From NCBI GenBank assembly GCA_022539475.1, contig VCMS01000025.1, positions 750,603-814,602 of the forward strand: a stretch of DNA of 64,000 nucleotides. The letters are read 5' to 3'. The translations under genes were made by a program, and so were the position numbers. Positions 18,209-27,700 of the stretch are shown in pieces. A model generated the notes under the pieces. The model ran no database searches and had not been told where the DNA came from. It saw only the letters and a list, made by a program, of their open reading frames with translations. Position 1 is the first letter of the stretch. Each line of letters starts with the position of its first letter. The DNA comes from Gracilaria domingensis. Lineage: Eukaryota > Rhodophyta > Florideophyceae > Gracilariales > Gracilariaceae.

Positions 18209-19099
18209 ATGCCCGCCGCCGCGTTTGCTGCGCCGCGGCCGCTGCCCCTCCTTCGCCCCGCCTGCGCGCCGCTCCCGCCGGCCAGCGCCACCTGTCCGCA
18301 AATCGAGTGCGCGAAGAAGCGCTCCAATCGACGAAGAAAGCGTCCGGAACGTCCGTTTCCGAAGCCGTCTTCGCCAACCTCGCTCCCGGACGACACTGAC
18401 ACTGAAGCAACCCTCGCATCAGGCGCCTCCGGCGCCTCCGTTGCGCCAGAACCCGCCGGCGATGACACCGTGGCGCGCGCTGACGGCGCCGAGCCGCTGC
18501 CCGTGGCAGATGAGGCGCGATTGCAGTTGCCGGATTTGGGCGCCACGTCGCGGCGGCGGAGAAGAAAGCCCGTGCAGAAGCCGGTCGAGCAGCCCGTGAA
18601 AGAGCGGGAGGTGCTGGCCACGGACGCCGTGCAGCGACTTGCGGCCGCGTATCGCGCGGGCGGGAAGGAGGCGCAAAAGGTCATTGACGAGCTGGAGAAG
18701 GACCCGGACTACTTTCTTCAGACGGGCAACGCAAAGGGCGAGTATGATTTTGCCAGCGCTTTGATCGGTACTGGCAAGCCGAACAAGCAGGGCATTTATG
18801 TGCAGCCGTACCTGCAAAGTGGTCACGTCTTGTTGCTGGGCATTGTCTTGTTGATTGCGTTTGTCTATTATCCGGGCTTCCCGCTTACAGAGGCGAGTGA
18901 TCAGACGCGCGATTTGTTGAAGAAGGGACTTGCGATTGTTTCCATTGCAAATTCGGTTTTGGCTGTGTATGCGTATCGTGCCGCCAAGTTGAGGGCTCAG
19001 CCTCCGTTCTTCTGGGCGGTCAAGACTGTCTTTCTTGGTAATCTTGCGTTTAATGAGCTCAAAACGAATGCTCCGCTTGTAAACGACAGCGATAAGTAA
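18209..19099 (+). CDS. Probable plastid membrane protein of unknown function, 296 aa
   Basis: The N-terminal ~130 residues are rich in Pro, Ala, Arg and Ser, with an RRRRRK tract, as expected for a long transit peptide plus basic linker. A charged segment (EKDPDYF) and then YVQPYLQSGHVLLLGIVLLI lead into two or three hydrophobic helices (about 207-228, 238-260 and possibly 270-285). The ordering (short conserved block, then paired helices) resembles plastid-envelope or thylakoid proteins conserved among algae and plants, but I cannot name the family. The 5' half of the gene is strongly GC-rich. Its promoter region is shared with the divergent acyltransferase gene. Confidence 0.7.
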   Translation: MPAAAFAAPRPLPLLRPACAPLPPASATCPQIECAKKRSNRRRKRPERPFPKPSSPTSLPDDTDTEATLASGASGASVAPEPAGDDTVARADGAEPLPVADEARLQLPDLGATSRRRRRKPVQKPVEQPVKEREVLATDAVQRLAAAYRAGGKEAQKVIDELEKDPDYFLQTGNAKGEYDFASALIGTGKPNKQGIYVQPYLQSGHVLLLGIVLLIAFVYYPGFPLTEASDQTRDLLKKGLAIVSIANSVLAVYAYRAAKLRAQPPFFWAVKTVFLGNLAFNELKTNAPLVNDSDK

Positions 19100-21155
19100 C
19101 CATTCCTATCATCACAACCCCGACTATCAGATACGGCTCTCTCACTGAAGTCAGTTGAATGCGAAACGACGCTCGAACGCGCTGAGTTCTATTCTGTGGC
19201 TCTTCTTGCATTCTGCCTGTCCTTGTATTCTTTCATGTTTCATGATGTTCTGCTGGTTGACCACTATGCATGTAGCGAGGGGAATAGAACTGGCTAGACA
19301 ATGCCCGCATAGACTGTTGGCCTTTTTGACGAGAGAGATCTCTGTCTGCGTTAATGAAGAAGAAGAGGAGAGGGCAACAAGGCTACCTTTGGTCAAGGGC
19401 AATCAAATGTCGATACGGAATGCTTTCTGTGTGGTCAATGGATGAATGACGATTGAAAATAGAAAAAGTTGAAGTTATTTGAAGTTAGTTGCGGAAGACG
19501 CATTAATATCCCCGTGGCTGTAGGGCGGAGATGCCAGGCCATCCTTTGGTCGGGATTCGAACCTGTTCTGATTCTCTTTTGCGTTGTGGAGCTTGTCCAC
19601 TAAGCCATTTCATCTTCTTCAGGTGCGGGTCGGGAAGTCTCGCTCAGTCGAGTTGCATTTAAAGCTGAAACTGTGGAAGTCATGTGATGAGGCTACGTGA
19701 CACGAAATATTGAAGTAACGTATTGAACAGAACAGAACTAACTGAAAACAGCGGTGCTGCAGAGAATTAACAGACATTCATCGACGTCAAAAGAGGTTCA
19801 TATTGTTATTCCCCTTTGCATTCATTGGCAAGCCGTTCATCTTTGAACGGCTCTTCTTCAAGAAAACTCTGATAGAGAATATCAGTTTTGTACTTTTCAT
19901 ACCTTCAATGCTGGCCTCGGTACAGGGCTGTTTGTGTAGATCGAAGTCTGGGACCGCACAGGGTCCGATCGTGTGTGGAAGAGTTTGCTTTGCTTTGCTT
20001 TATACCAAGTTGAAATACATCTCTCCGACTAGAATTGAGAAACTCAATGGCCTTCCAATGACCACTACTTTGTCATTTGTTGTTTAGTTGTTTGTTTTTC
20101 ATGCCAAGACATTGGGCGAGTTGATGGAAAGCAGTGAATGGCGGTTGATACCAGCACGAAACATTCTTCAGGCTATCACACATGTTTGGGTATAGTGGCC
20201 TAGTCGCCATCGTTTTTGCGAGGGTCTTTCGCAGAGTCTACTCGTGTATGTATTCATGTGCTGGCAAGAGATTTGGGACGAGCAGTTGTACTCAACCATA
20301 TCAGCAGTGTGAAAACTTCTACAATGATGCACGGGTGGCGTTCAGTGGCTTGCTTGTATCTGCGCTCACTGAGGTGCTCCAACGTGCGCTTTCGAGGACA
20401 CAGCCGTTCAGTCACATGGACAAATCGACATTGTTTTTTGGATGGAACCGACAAGTTGTTGTTGATTGTTGAAGCGCGTCGTGCGGATCATGATGATAAT
20501 GGTAAAACTAATGATGATGATCATGACATTCATGAGCAGAGATGCGTTATCGAATTGGGATAATTGATCACATTGGGCACTTCGACAGTCAACAAGATAA
20601 AGCTAGGCTTTACCATTCCCGGAATTATGTTTCGTCCAGAAAAGTGTCAGCGTGGCGCAAAGGTATGGAACGTTTCCAGCTGATCATTTTTTTTTCATCA
20701 AGGCATGAAGGTGAAACAATCGTGTCAGATGTGCAAAGACAAAACGCGATATGTGTTTTCAGGAGTTATGCTTGCTCCGTGATATGGGATTGCGTATGTC
20801 TCAAAACGAGTAGGGGCGCGCTCAAATTCGTGATTCATGTGTTGCCAAAATGCGACGTTTAACCATCTGGAACTTCCAATAAGTGCCTCCAGATTGGCGC
20901 AAGCAGACAAAGTGAAATCGAAACAGATCAAAATGGGCATGAGCATCGAGGAAAGATCCGCGACTGGGACAAGGTGCGTGATTCACGAAAACAAGCAATA
21001 GAAGGCGCAATGAATGGAATATGTACTAGCTAGCTGTGACGTGTGGGCGCGTCGAAGCAAAGCGTCAAGCTTTACTGATATATATGGGTACTCTTAAAGA
21101 GTATTTATGTTCACGATGGATACAAGGCTGCACGTGTTTTCCAAAAATGAGATAA
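19100..21155. other. Intergenic, about 2 kb
   Basis: No protein gene is supported. A tRNA-like A box and B box occur on the minus strand at about 19540-19615, but the fold fails (see rejected items). The remainder is ordinary AT-moderate sequence. Confidence 0.5.
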
Positions 21156-21980
21156 TCAACAAGCCTTCTTCGCATCCCCATCGGCGGAAGAATCGGCGGC
21201 GGCGGAAGGCGACTGCGTGTGCTCCGCGCTGGTCTTCAACTTGCGCTTGTTGTAGCTCCTGACGTAAAAGTCGCAGAAGAGCTTGAAAAAGCTCAAGCCC
21301 ACAGCCTGCCCAAAGAACCAGCCCCTCATACTGCCGGAGCAGCCCGTGGCAGAAAAGTAGAGGAATGGATACGGCCATGTGGCCGTGAGGTCAATGATGA
21401 ACTGCACAATCTGTGCCTGCGTGATGTACTTTTTCCACCACACCTTGACGCCCATGGCTGCCATGGCGTAGTAGTAATACATGGCGACGTGAACGGAGGA
21501 ATTGGCGACCACGAGAATCCACTGCAGCACCATGTTGGTGGACATGTACACATAGAACAGCGGCAGCACAACGCAGTGGTGGTAGACGTGCAGAAAGTTG
21601 AGCGGTCGTTTCTTCAAGACCATGATGACGGTGTCGAGCAGCTCGTAAAACTTGGACAGGTAGAAGATATACATCCACCAGCCCATCCGGCCGCGCATCG
21701 CGTGGCCGGACAGGTCGCACAGCACCTCGCGGGCGGGGCGCGCGGCGGTGAAGCACGTCTTGAGCACCTCGAACAGCACGCCGATGGCCATGGCGACGGA
21801 CAGCACGCACAGCAGCACGTTGTGCACGACGGTGGGCAGCCGGAGCGCGACGGGCGCGCGCGAGCGCATGAACTTCTGCAGCGCGAAGATGAGCGCCAAG
21901 TAGCACACGATGGCGACGACGGGGTAGCGCACGGCCGAAAACGGCGCGCTGCGCCACTCGAAGCTGGTGGGCAGGTGCAT
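21156..21980 (-). CDS. ELO-family fatty-acid elongase, 274 aa
   Basis: ELO proteins are the 3-ketoacyl-CoA synthases of ER fatty-acid elongation, condensing malonyl-CoA with acyl-CoA. The start is ATG 21980 (MHLPTSFEW), which opens straight into the first membrane segment; the open frame before it is Arg/Ala-rich GC sequence. Motifs in order: KFYELLDTVIMVLKK, the histidine box HVYHH at 131-135, then NSSVHVAMYYYY and a Q-hxxFxxxxT-like TQAQIVQFIIDL. Six or seven hydrophobic segments are present. The last four residues KKAC fit a dilysine ER-retrieval signal. Substrate preference cannot be read from sequence; the elongase type with a Gln-rich QAQ segment is often found acting on polyunsaturated substrates. 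It lies 267 bp after the stop of the upstream ABC-F gene on the same strand. Confidence 0.9.
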   Translation of the reverse strand: MHLPTSFEWRSAPFSAVRYPVVAIVCYLALIFALQKFMRSRAPVALRLPTVVHNVLLCVLSVAMAIGVLFEVLKTCFTAARPAREVLCDLSGHAMRGRMGWWMYIFYLSKFYELLDTVIMVLKKRPLNFLHVYHHCVVLPLFYVYMSTNMVLQWILVVANSSVHVAMYYYYAMAAMGVKVWWKKYITQAQIVQFIIDLTATWPYPFLYFSATGCSGSMRGWFFGQAVGLSFFKLFCDFYVRSYNKRKLKTSAEHTQSPSAAADSSADGDAKKAC

Positions 21981-22246
21981 GGCGCGCAGGCGAGGGACGC
22001 GATCGGCAGCTCTCGGCGGCTCGCGGCGGCTCGCGGCGGAGCTGTCGGCGGACGCGCGGCGGGCGGGCGCGCGGCGCACGTCGACGGCGACGATCGAATA
22101 GACGCGCACGGCGCCGATGGCAAACGAGCGGCACGCGTGCGCGCACGGCGCGCGCGAACATGAGCCATAACGGCGCGCGCTGTGGCGCGCGCGGCGCCTG
22201 TGGACAGCGCCGACAGGCGGCGGCGCGCTGTCAGCCGCGGCGCGGC

Positions 22247-24514
22247 TTACTGCGCGCGCTCGGCGAGCGCCAGCCAGCGCTCGGTGCGGCGCTCGATGGC
22301 GGCGGCCACGTCGGCCAGCTCGGCGCTGCGCCGCGCCAGCGCCTCGTAGCCGGCGCCGCGCAGCGCGCCCACGGCGTCCGCCAGCTGCGCGTGGCGCTCG
22401 TGCAGCCGCTCGATCTCGCCCTCCAGCGCGTCGAGCTCGCGCTTCTCCTTGTAGCTCAGCCGCGCCTTCTCGCGCGGCGGCGGCGGCCGCCGCTGCGCCT
22501 CCGCGCCGGCCGCCTGCCGCCGCGCCTGCTTCTCGGCCTGCCGCTCGGCCTGCCGCAGCTGCCGCTCCGCCTCCAGGTAGTCGCTGAACTTGCCCTCCAC
22601 CACCGCCGCCTGCCCGTCGCCCTCGAACACCAGCAGGTGGTCCACCAGCCGGTCCAGCATGAAGCGGTCGTGCGAGCAGAGCACCAGCACGCCGCCGTAC
22701 TCCGCCAGCAGCTCCTCCAGCATCGTCAGCGTGTTGAGGTCCAGGTCGTTCGACACCTCGTCCAGCAGCATGAAGTTGGCGTTCTGCAGCAGCAGCGCAA
22801 TCAGCTGCAGCCGCCGCTTCTCCCCGCCCGACAGCGAGTGCACAAAGTTGAAGTGCTTGTCGCGCCCAAACCCAAAGTGCTCCAGCAGCGTCGTCGGCTG
22901 CATTCGCGCCAGCGCGTTCGAGTTGCGCTCCGTTCGTTTGGACGTGCGCACCGTCACGCTGTAGCTCAGCTGCTCGATCTCGTCCGCCAGCCGCTGCTCC
23001 GCGTCCTCAGCGCGCGCCGCCGCTCTGCTGGAGCGACGCCCGTCCGAACTCGCGTCCGCGTCGCCGTACTCCGCGAGCAGTTCCCTCACATAGTCCACCA
23101 CGCGCACCTGAGTCAAGTCGCCGCCTTTCATCGCCAGTCTCGACGCCTCTGACAGCCGTTGAAAAACGTCCCCGCCCTCCTGGTCAAAGTGTCCAAACTT
23201 GACCGTTTCCCCCACATGAATCTCCCCGCTCTCCGGCGCGATCTTTCCCAGCAGCATCTCAATGAACGAGCTCTTCCCCACCCCATTGCCGCCCACAATG
23301 CCCATGCGCTCGCCGCGTTCAAACCGGTAGCTGAAGTCCTTCAATATCAGTGTATCCCCACGTTTTAGGCTTACGTTTTCGACGTGCACAACATCTGAGC
23401 CCAGTCTGGAGGTGGTCGTTCGCAAGTCCTTCACAGCCGCTGTTGCCAGCCGATTCTTCCGCACTTTCAGTTGCTCCTGCATTTTCAACACGTCCGCGAT
23501 TCGCGCCTTAGACTTCGAACCCCGCGCCTTCGGTTGTCGTTTCATCCACTCCAACTCCTTTCTATACGCCTTTGCCAAATCGGACACCAACTTCTCCTCA
23601 CGCTCCAACGAACTGGACTTTTGTTCAAGGAAGGCGTCGTAGCCAGCGCCATATCTAAAAAGCTTCCCCTCCAATTCCCAGATACCCGAAACACAAACGC
23701 GATCCACAAACCACCTGTCATGCGAAATGGCCAGCACGGTCACACTCGGATCTGCCAACACCTCTTCCACGAACTGCACAGCGTCAATAGAAAGGTGATT
23801 AGTAACCTCATCCAACAGCAACACGTCCGGCTTCGCTACCAACGCAGCCGCAATCGCAATGCGTCGTTTCTGCCCTCCCGACAATTTGGAAAGCGGAACG
23901 TCAAGCGGAACCTGCAGTCTAGAAAGCGCAGCATTCATATAACTGTCCATCTCCCAAGCGCCAGAAGTTTCATCCATATGAGCAGTAGCATCAGCCAGCA
24001 ATTGCAAACAGTCATCACCCAATTCGTTTTGTACGCGTGCTGTAACCGATGCATACCGCAACGCAGCTCGGACTGCTTCGTTATTTGTGTAGCGTGAAGC
24101 AAGCACCATAACTGCCTCAAGTACATTTTCAGCCTCAACTTGAGGCAAGTCCTGGCTGACGTACGCAATACTGGCGCCGCGACGAAGCGTTACGCTGCCT
24201 TCATCTGGCGGTGTTACGCCAGCGAGTATGGACAGCAGCGTAGATTTTCCCACGCCACTACGACCTAGCAGCGCCAACTTGGCACCGGCAGGGACGTCGA
24301 TGGAGAGATTGCTGAACTGAGAGGTACGGCCATCATGTGACTTGCTCAGGTTGGTCGCCCATAGAATGCGCTCCGCTTGCATTGTAGGGAGACGACGACG
24401 CGCACATGTTCGAATGGGACGAACATGGTTTGGATAAAGACATGGCGGGGAGAGAAAGGCGGAGATTGGGAAGAGTACCGTTAGTGGCGACAGCAGCGAC
24501 AATGCGGGCGCCAT
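22247..24514 (-). CDS. ABC-F family ATPase, Uup-like, plastid-targeted, 755 aa
   Basis: It is a soluble protein of two ABC domains without membrane segments, the ABC-F class that acts on ribosomes. First domain: Walker A GRSGVGKST near residues 84-92, signature LSGGQKRR, Walker B LLLDEVTNHLS. Second domain: GGNGVGKSS, LSGGEKRR and LLDEVSNDLD, then SHDRFMLDR. The second domain's wording and the C-terminal charged coiled coil match bacterial Uup. Both Walker B motifs have Val in place of the usual Pro (DEV for DEP). The first ATG is 24514 (MAPALSLL); the ~40 residues that follow look like a transit peptide, and an alternative start lies at 24382. GC content jumps sharply after about 23.2 kb toward the 3' end. 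A copia element sits 135 bp upstream of the start. Confidence 0.9.
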   Translation of the reverse strand: MAPALSLLSPLTVLFPISAFLSPPCLYPNHVRPIRTCARRRLPTMQAERILWATNLSKSHDGRTSQFSNLSIDVPAGAKLALLGRSGVGKSTLLSILAGVTPPDEGSVTLRRGASIAYVSQDLPQVEAENVLEAVMVLASRYTNNEAVRAALRYASVTARVQNELGDDCLQLLADATAHMDETSGAWEMDSYMNAALSRLQVPLDVPLSKLSGGQKRRIAIAAALVAKPDVLLLDEVTNHLSIDAVQFVEEVLADPSVTVLAISHDRWFVDRVCVSGIWELEGKLFRYGAGYDAFLEQKSSSLEREEKLVSDLAKAYRKELEWMKRQPKARGSKSKARIADVLKMQEQLKVRKNRLATAAVKDLRTTTSRLGSDVVHVENVSLKRGDTLILKDFSYRFERGERMGIVGGNGVGKSSFIEMLLGKIAPESGEIHVGETVKFGHFDQEGGDVFQRLSEASRLAMKGGDLTQVRVVDYVRELLAEYGDADASSDGRRSSRAAARAEDAEQRLADEIEQLSYSVTVRTSKRTERNSNALARMQPTTLLEHFGFGRDKHFNFVHSLSGGEKRRLQLIALLLQNANFMLLDEVSNDLDLNTLTMLEELLAEYGGVLVLCSHDRFMLDRLVDHLLVFEGDGQAAVVEGKFSDYLEAERQLRQAERQAEKQARRQAAGAEAQRRPPPPREKARLSYKEKRELDALEGEIERLHERHAQLADAVGALRGAGYEALARRSAELADVAAAIERRTERWLALAERAQ

Positions 24515-24648
24515 GTTGGTGTGGCTCACGCGGGGAGGTATTTGCGAAGATGCTCTCGGTGATCTGTGTGTGTAGCTTCAACCTCGTTTGACGATTCAAG
24601 CAAGGCAGAAGTACTTTTTGTGCTTTTGGTACTTTTTGTGTTGCATTT

Positions 24649-24746
24649 TGTTATCACGCCATCGAGTGGCCACGTAGCAACCCCTAATAAAGGGCTTGCC
24701 CGCCGGCGACCGCCGGCAGGGCGGCCATCGATCTTGCCTCTTCTCA
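24649..24746 (+). repeat. Copia 5' LTR, 98 bp, internally deleted
   Basis: It lacks 75 bp that are present in the 3' LTR; the deletion ends fall in CACGC repeats. The rest matches the 3' LTR. Confidence 0.9.
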
Positions 24747-24756
24747 GGTTATGGGC
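24747..24756 (+). promoter_or_regulatory. Putative primer-binding site, complementary to initiator-tRNA anticodon loop
   Basis: GGTTATGGGC follows the LTR directly. Its complement GCCCATAACC equals the anticodon-loop region of eukaryotic initiator methionine tRNA (CAT anticodon). Drosophila copia and yeast Ty5 prime from such half-tRNAs. Confidence 0.65.
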
Positions 24757-27700
24757 ACCAGCGCGCCACAGCGCAACACCTCTACAAGTCAAAGCTCGAT
24801 CCACGGTCCGAGCATCGCTCCCGTGTCCACAGAGCATTGCTCCCAATCCACGCCGCTCACTACACGCCAAAAACGCTACCACTACCGCGAAACGCGCACG
24901 ATCTGGCTTGATCTTTGGCGTCAAGTACAACAAGAGATTGGTCACTCGCCACACCCGTCAACACTGCCAAGAAAAATGGAATCGAGTTCGATTCCCCACA
25001 CACAAGGGTCCCTATCCTACCCTAAGTGGCGATTTACAGAGGAACTCATTGAACTGACAACGGAAAACTACTACCAGTGGTGGCAAAACTTGGAAGATAT
25101 TCTAACAGAACACGACTATATTGAGCTCATCAATGACTCATTCACCCCGCAAACAGCGGAAGAACAGAAGGCAATTGCCAGTATACGACGAGTTATCACA
25201 AAGAGCATCACACAAGACGTCCTTAATATGATTGCCGACCCTACAATCTTTACATGCTCACCATCACAAATTGTTAAGACGATTAAGGACACATTCGACT
25301 CTCAAGCCACGAAAGACTACTACAGCCTTTCCCTCGAAGCCACGAATCTACGCAGGACAGGCACCATCACGGAGTACATTAATCAACACATTGCCATCCG
25401 CCGCAAACAAATCGTAGCACAAACGCCAGGAATCTCCGACGAAAGGATGACAGTCACTTTTATCTTACAAGGCCTGGTATCGGACGACAGGTTCTCGCAG
25501 AGAGCTATTTCCATGATGATCGACAACCCGCCTCGAACCATTCGCGAAACCCAACACCGCCTCGAACAATATGAAAACCTTCTTTCTCAGCAAACTCCAA
25601 TGGACCTCTCTGGCACACGACCGTCATCCACACAGCACCGCCCGAGCGGCAGTTCTTATCGGGGAGGGCGCGGTCGTGGTCGCGGACGATATGGAGGATC
25701 CAGCGCGCGAAGTCTTCGCAATGCTATACTCGACCTAACCAAGAAAATCGATGATATCAAACCACCTCGGCCACGCAACACGCGTGGTCGTTCCACCGCG
25801 AAGCAGGCCTCCGCCGCAGACGACGCTATCGCCGCTGAAATCGCTCAGGCCATGAAAGCACTCGAGACCCTTCCCGAAACCGACACTCCAGACCCCCAAC
25901 AGTGTACGTACTCACTGGACTCGGGCGCTCACCCGAGCATCGTATCGCACTGCACAGAAGACGAAACTGACCTCGAAACCCCAATTCTGACACACACCGC
26001 ATCACCCACACCCTTACAGACAACGAAGAGGGGCACTCTTCGAATGATCAGTGATTTGGGGGCCTCCGTCAACATCCCCACACTCATCAACCGAAATGTT
26101 AATGGAAACCTCATTTCCGTCCACTCGATCACGCAAAACCTCGGTCCCGTCATATTTACACCACACAATGCATACATTCTCAGTCGCACCATCCCAATTA
26201 AAGTACTTGGCACCGCTTCCTGGAACAACAACACCTACACACTCAATCTAAGATCCCCTTCCAGCACCGCCAAAACCGTCCACTCCGAAAGCTCCGAAAC
26301 GCATATTCCGCTCCACAACTCCAAACCAGAGACCATACCAGCCCCACTACCCCGCAGTCAAAACAACCGCGTCACCTCAACCCCGAAAACCCGTTCCAAG
26401 CGCTCATTCCGTCCGCATCCCATGGCGCTCATCACGACACCTTCCCAAAACGAACAACCATCCGACCCCGAGCTCCACAAATGGCATTTGATATATAACC
26501 ACGCCCCGCCCACAAAACTGGCACGACTTGCCTCCCTCAAAATCATTCCCAACCCGCGCCTTCGACATGTTGGCCAACGAACCATCACATGTAGCGGATG
26601 CAAGCAAGGACGCCTCAAACGCCAACCGCACAAGAAAGCCAAACACCAGTACCCCCTCGGGAAAGCACTAACATCCGACATATGCGGCCCCATGCCACAC
26701 ACGTCAACACACCACAACCTCTACTTCATCACATTTCTTGAATTATACAGTCGATACCTGCTTCTCTACTTCAGCCAAAACCGACAAGGTTTGTCCAAAA
26801 TCCTCGCGTTCGCCCTACGCTTCTTCAAAAACGCAACAGGTACGTCCCCCACCATATTCCTCTCCGACAACGCGAAAGAGTACTTGAGCAAAACGCTGCG
26901 ACACGTACTTTCCGAACATGGCACAACCCAAGTTACCTCCACCGCTTATACACCGCAACAGAATGGCATTGCAGAGCGTGTCAATCAAACACTCTGCTCC
27001 GTTGCGAGAGCCAACCTCATCCACAGCGGCCTTAGCGATGAGTTCTGGGAAGACGCAATCCGCGACACGGCTTTCAAGTACAACCTGACCCCACACTCAG
27101 CCACCGGCAAAACCCCATACGCAGCCATATTCGGCTCCACGGCCAAACCTCGAGCACTGCATGCCTTTGGCCAGCTCGGCTACGCCTTACTCCCCACCAG
27201 TACTCAGTTACAGTCCAAGCTCGACAGCAGGGGAATACCCTGCCGATACATGTATGGAGTGACTCCCCAGAACATAGTCGTGATGGCACTCGGCACCGGC
27301 CAATACATACAAATACCCGCACACAACTTTCATCCTTACTCCCGAACCACAGACCCCGTGGCATCACAGTCCAACGCGTTTAAAAACCACGTGCCGCATC
27401 GCACACCAAACAAAGTAACAAACACCACCCCCGCACCAACGAGCAGAAAGCAGGCCACCAAATACCCGGACGCACGAGCATGGTCACTAGCACACAACAC
27501 AGAGCTCGAAAAGCTCGACAAGCTGCAAGCCATAAAATGGCTGCCACAGTCACAGCTCCCAAAACGACTGATCCCATTAACCATGACCTACAAATACAAA
27601 CGCACACCAGAAGGAGACATTATCAGTCGCAAGGCCCGATGCTCCGTACGCGGAGATAGAATGATACCGTACAAGGACTTCAATCCAGAAGAAACAGCTG

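Noticed and set aside
17650-18399. Plus-strand frame across the acyltransferase start and its upstream region
   Set aside because: It overlaps the divergent acyltransferase and reads through a TATA-bearing intergenic region.
19536-19620. tRNA-like sequence on the minus strand, with an A-box match (TGGCTTAGTGG) and a perfect B box (GGTTCGAATCC) at normal spacing
   Set aside because: The acceptor strands do not pair, the T stem has mismatches, and the anticodon loop lacks U33. It may be a tRNA relic or tRNA-derived repeat, but not a tRNA gene I can support.
21219-22163. Long plus-strand frame (314 codons) opposite the elongase gene
   Set aside because: A GC-rich shadow of the elongase, with a His/Val/Gly-repetitive composition and no family.
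22160-23152. 330-codon plus-strand frame opposite the ABC-F gene
   Set aside because: A shadow in the GC-rich island; rich in Arg, Leu and Gln without domains.
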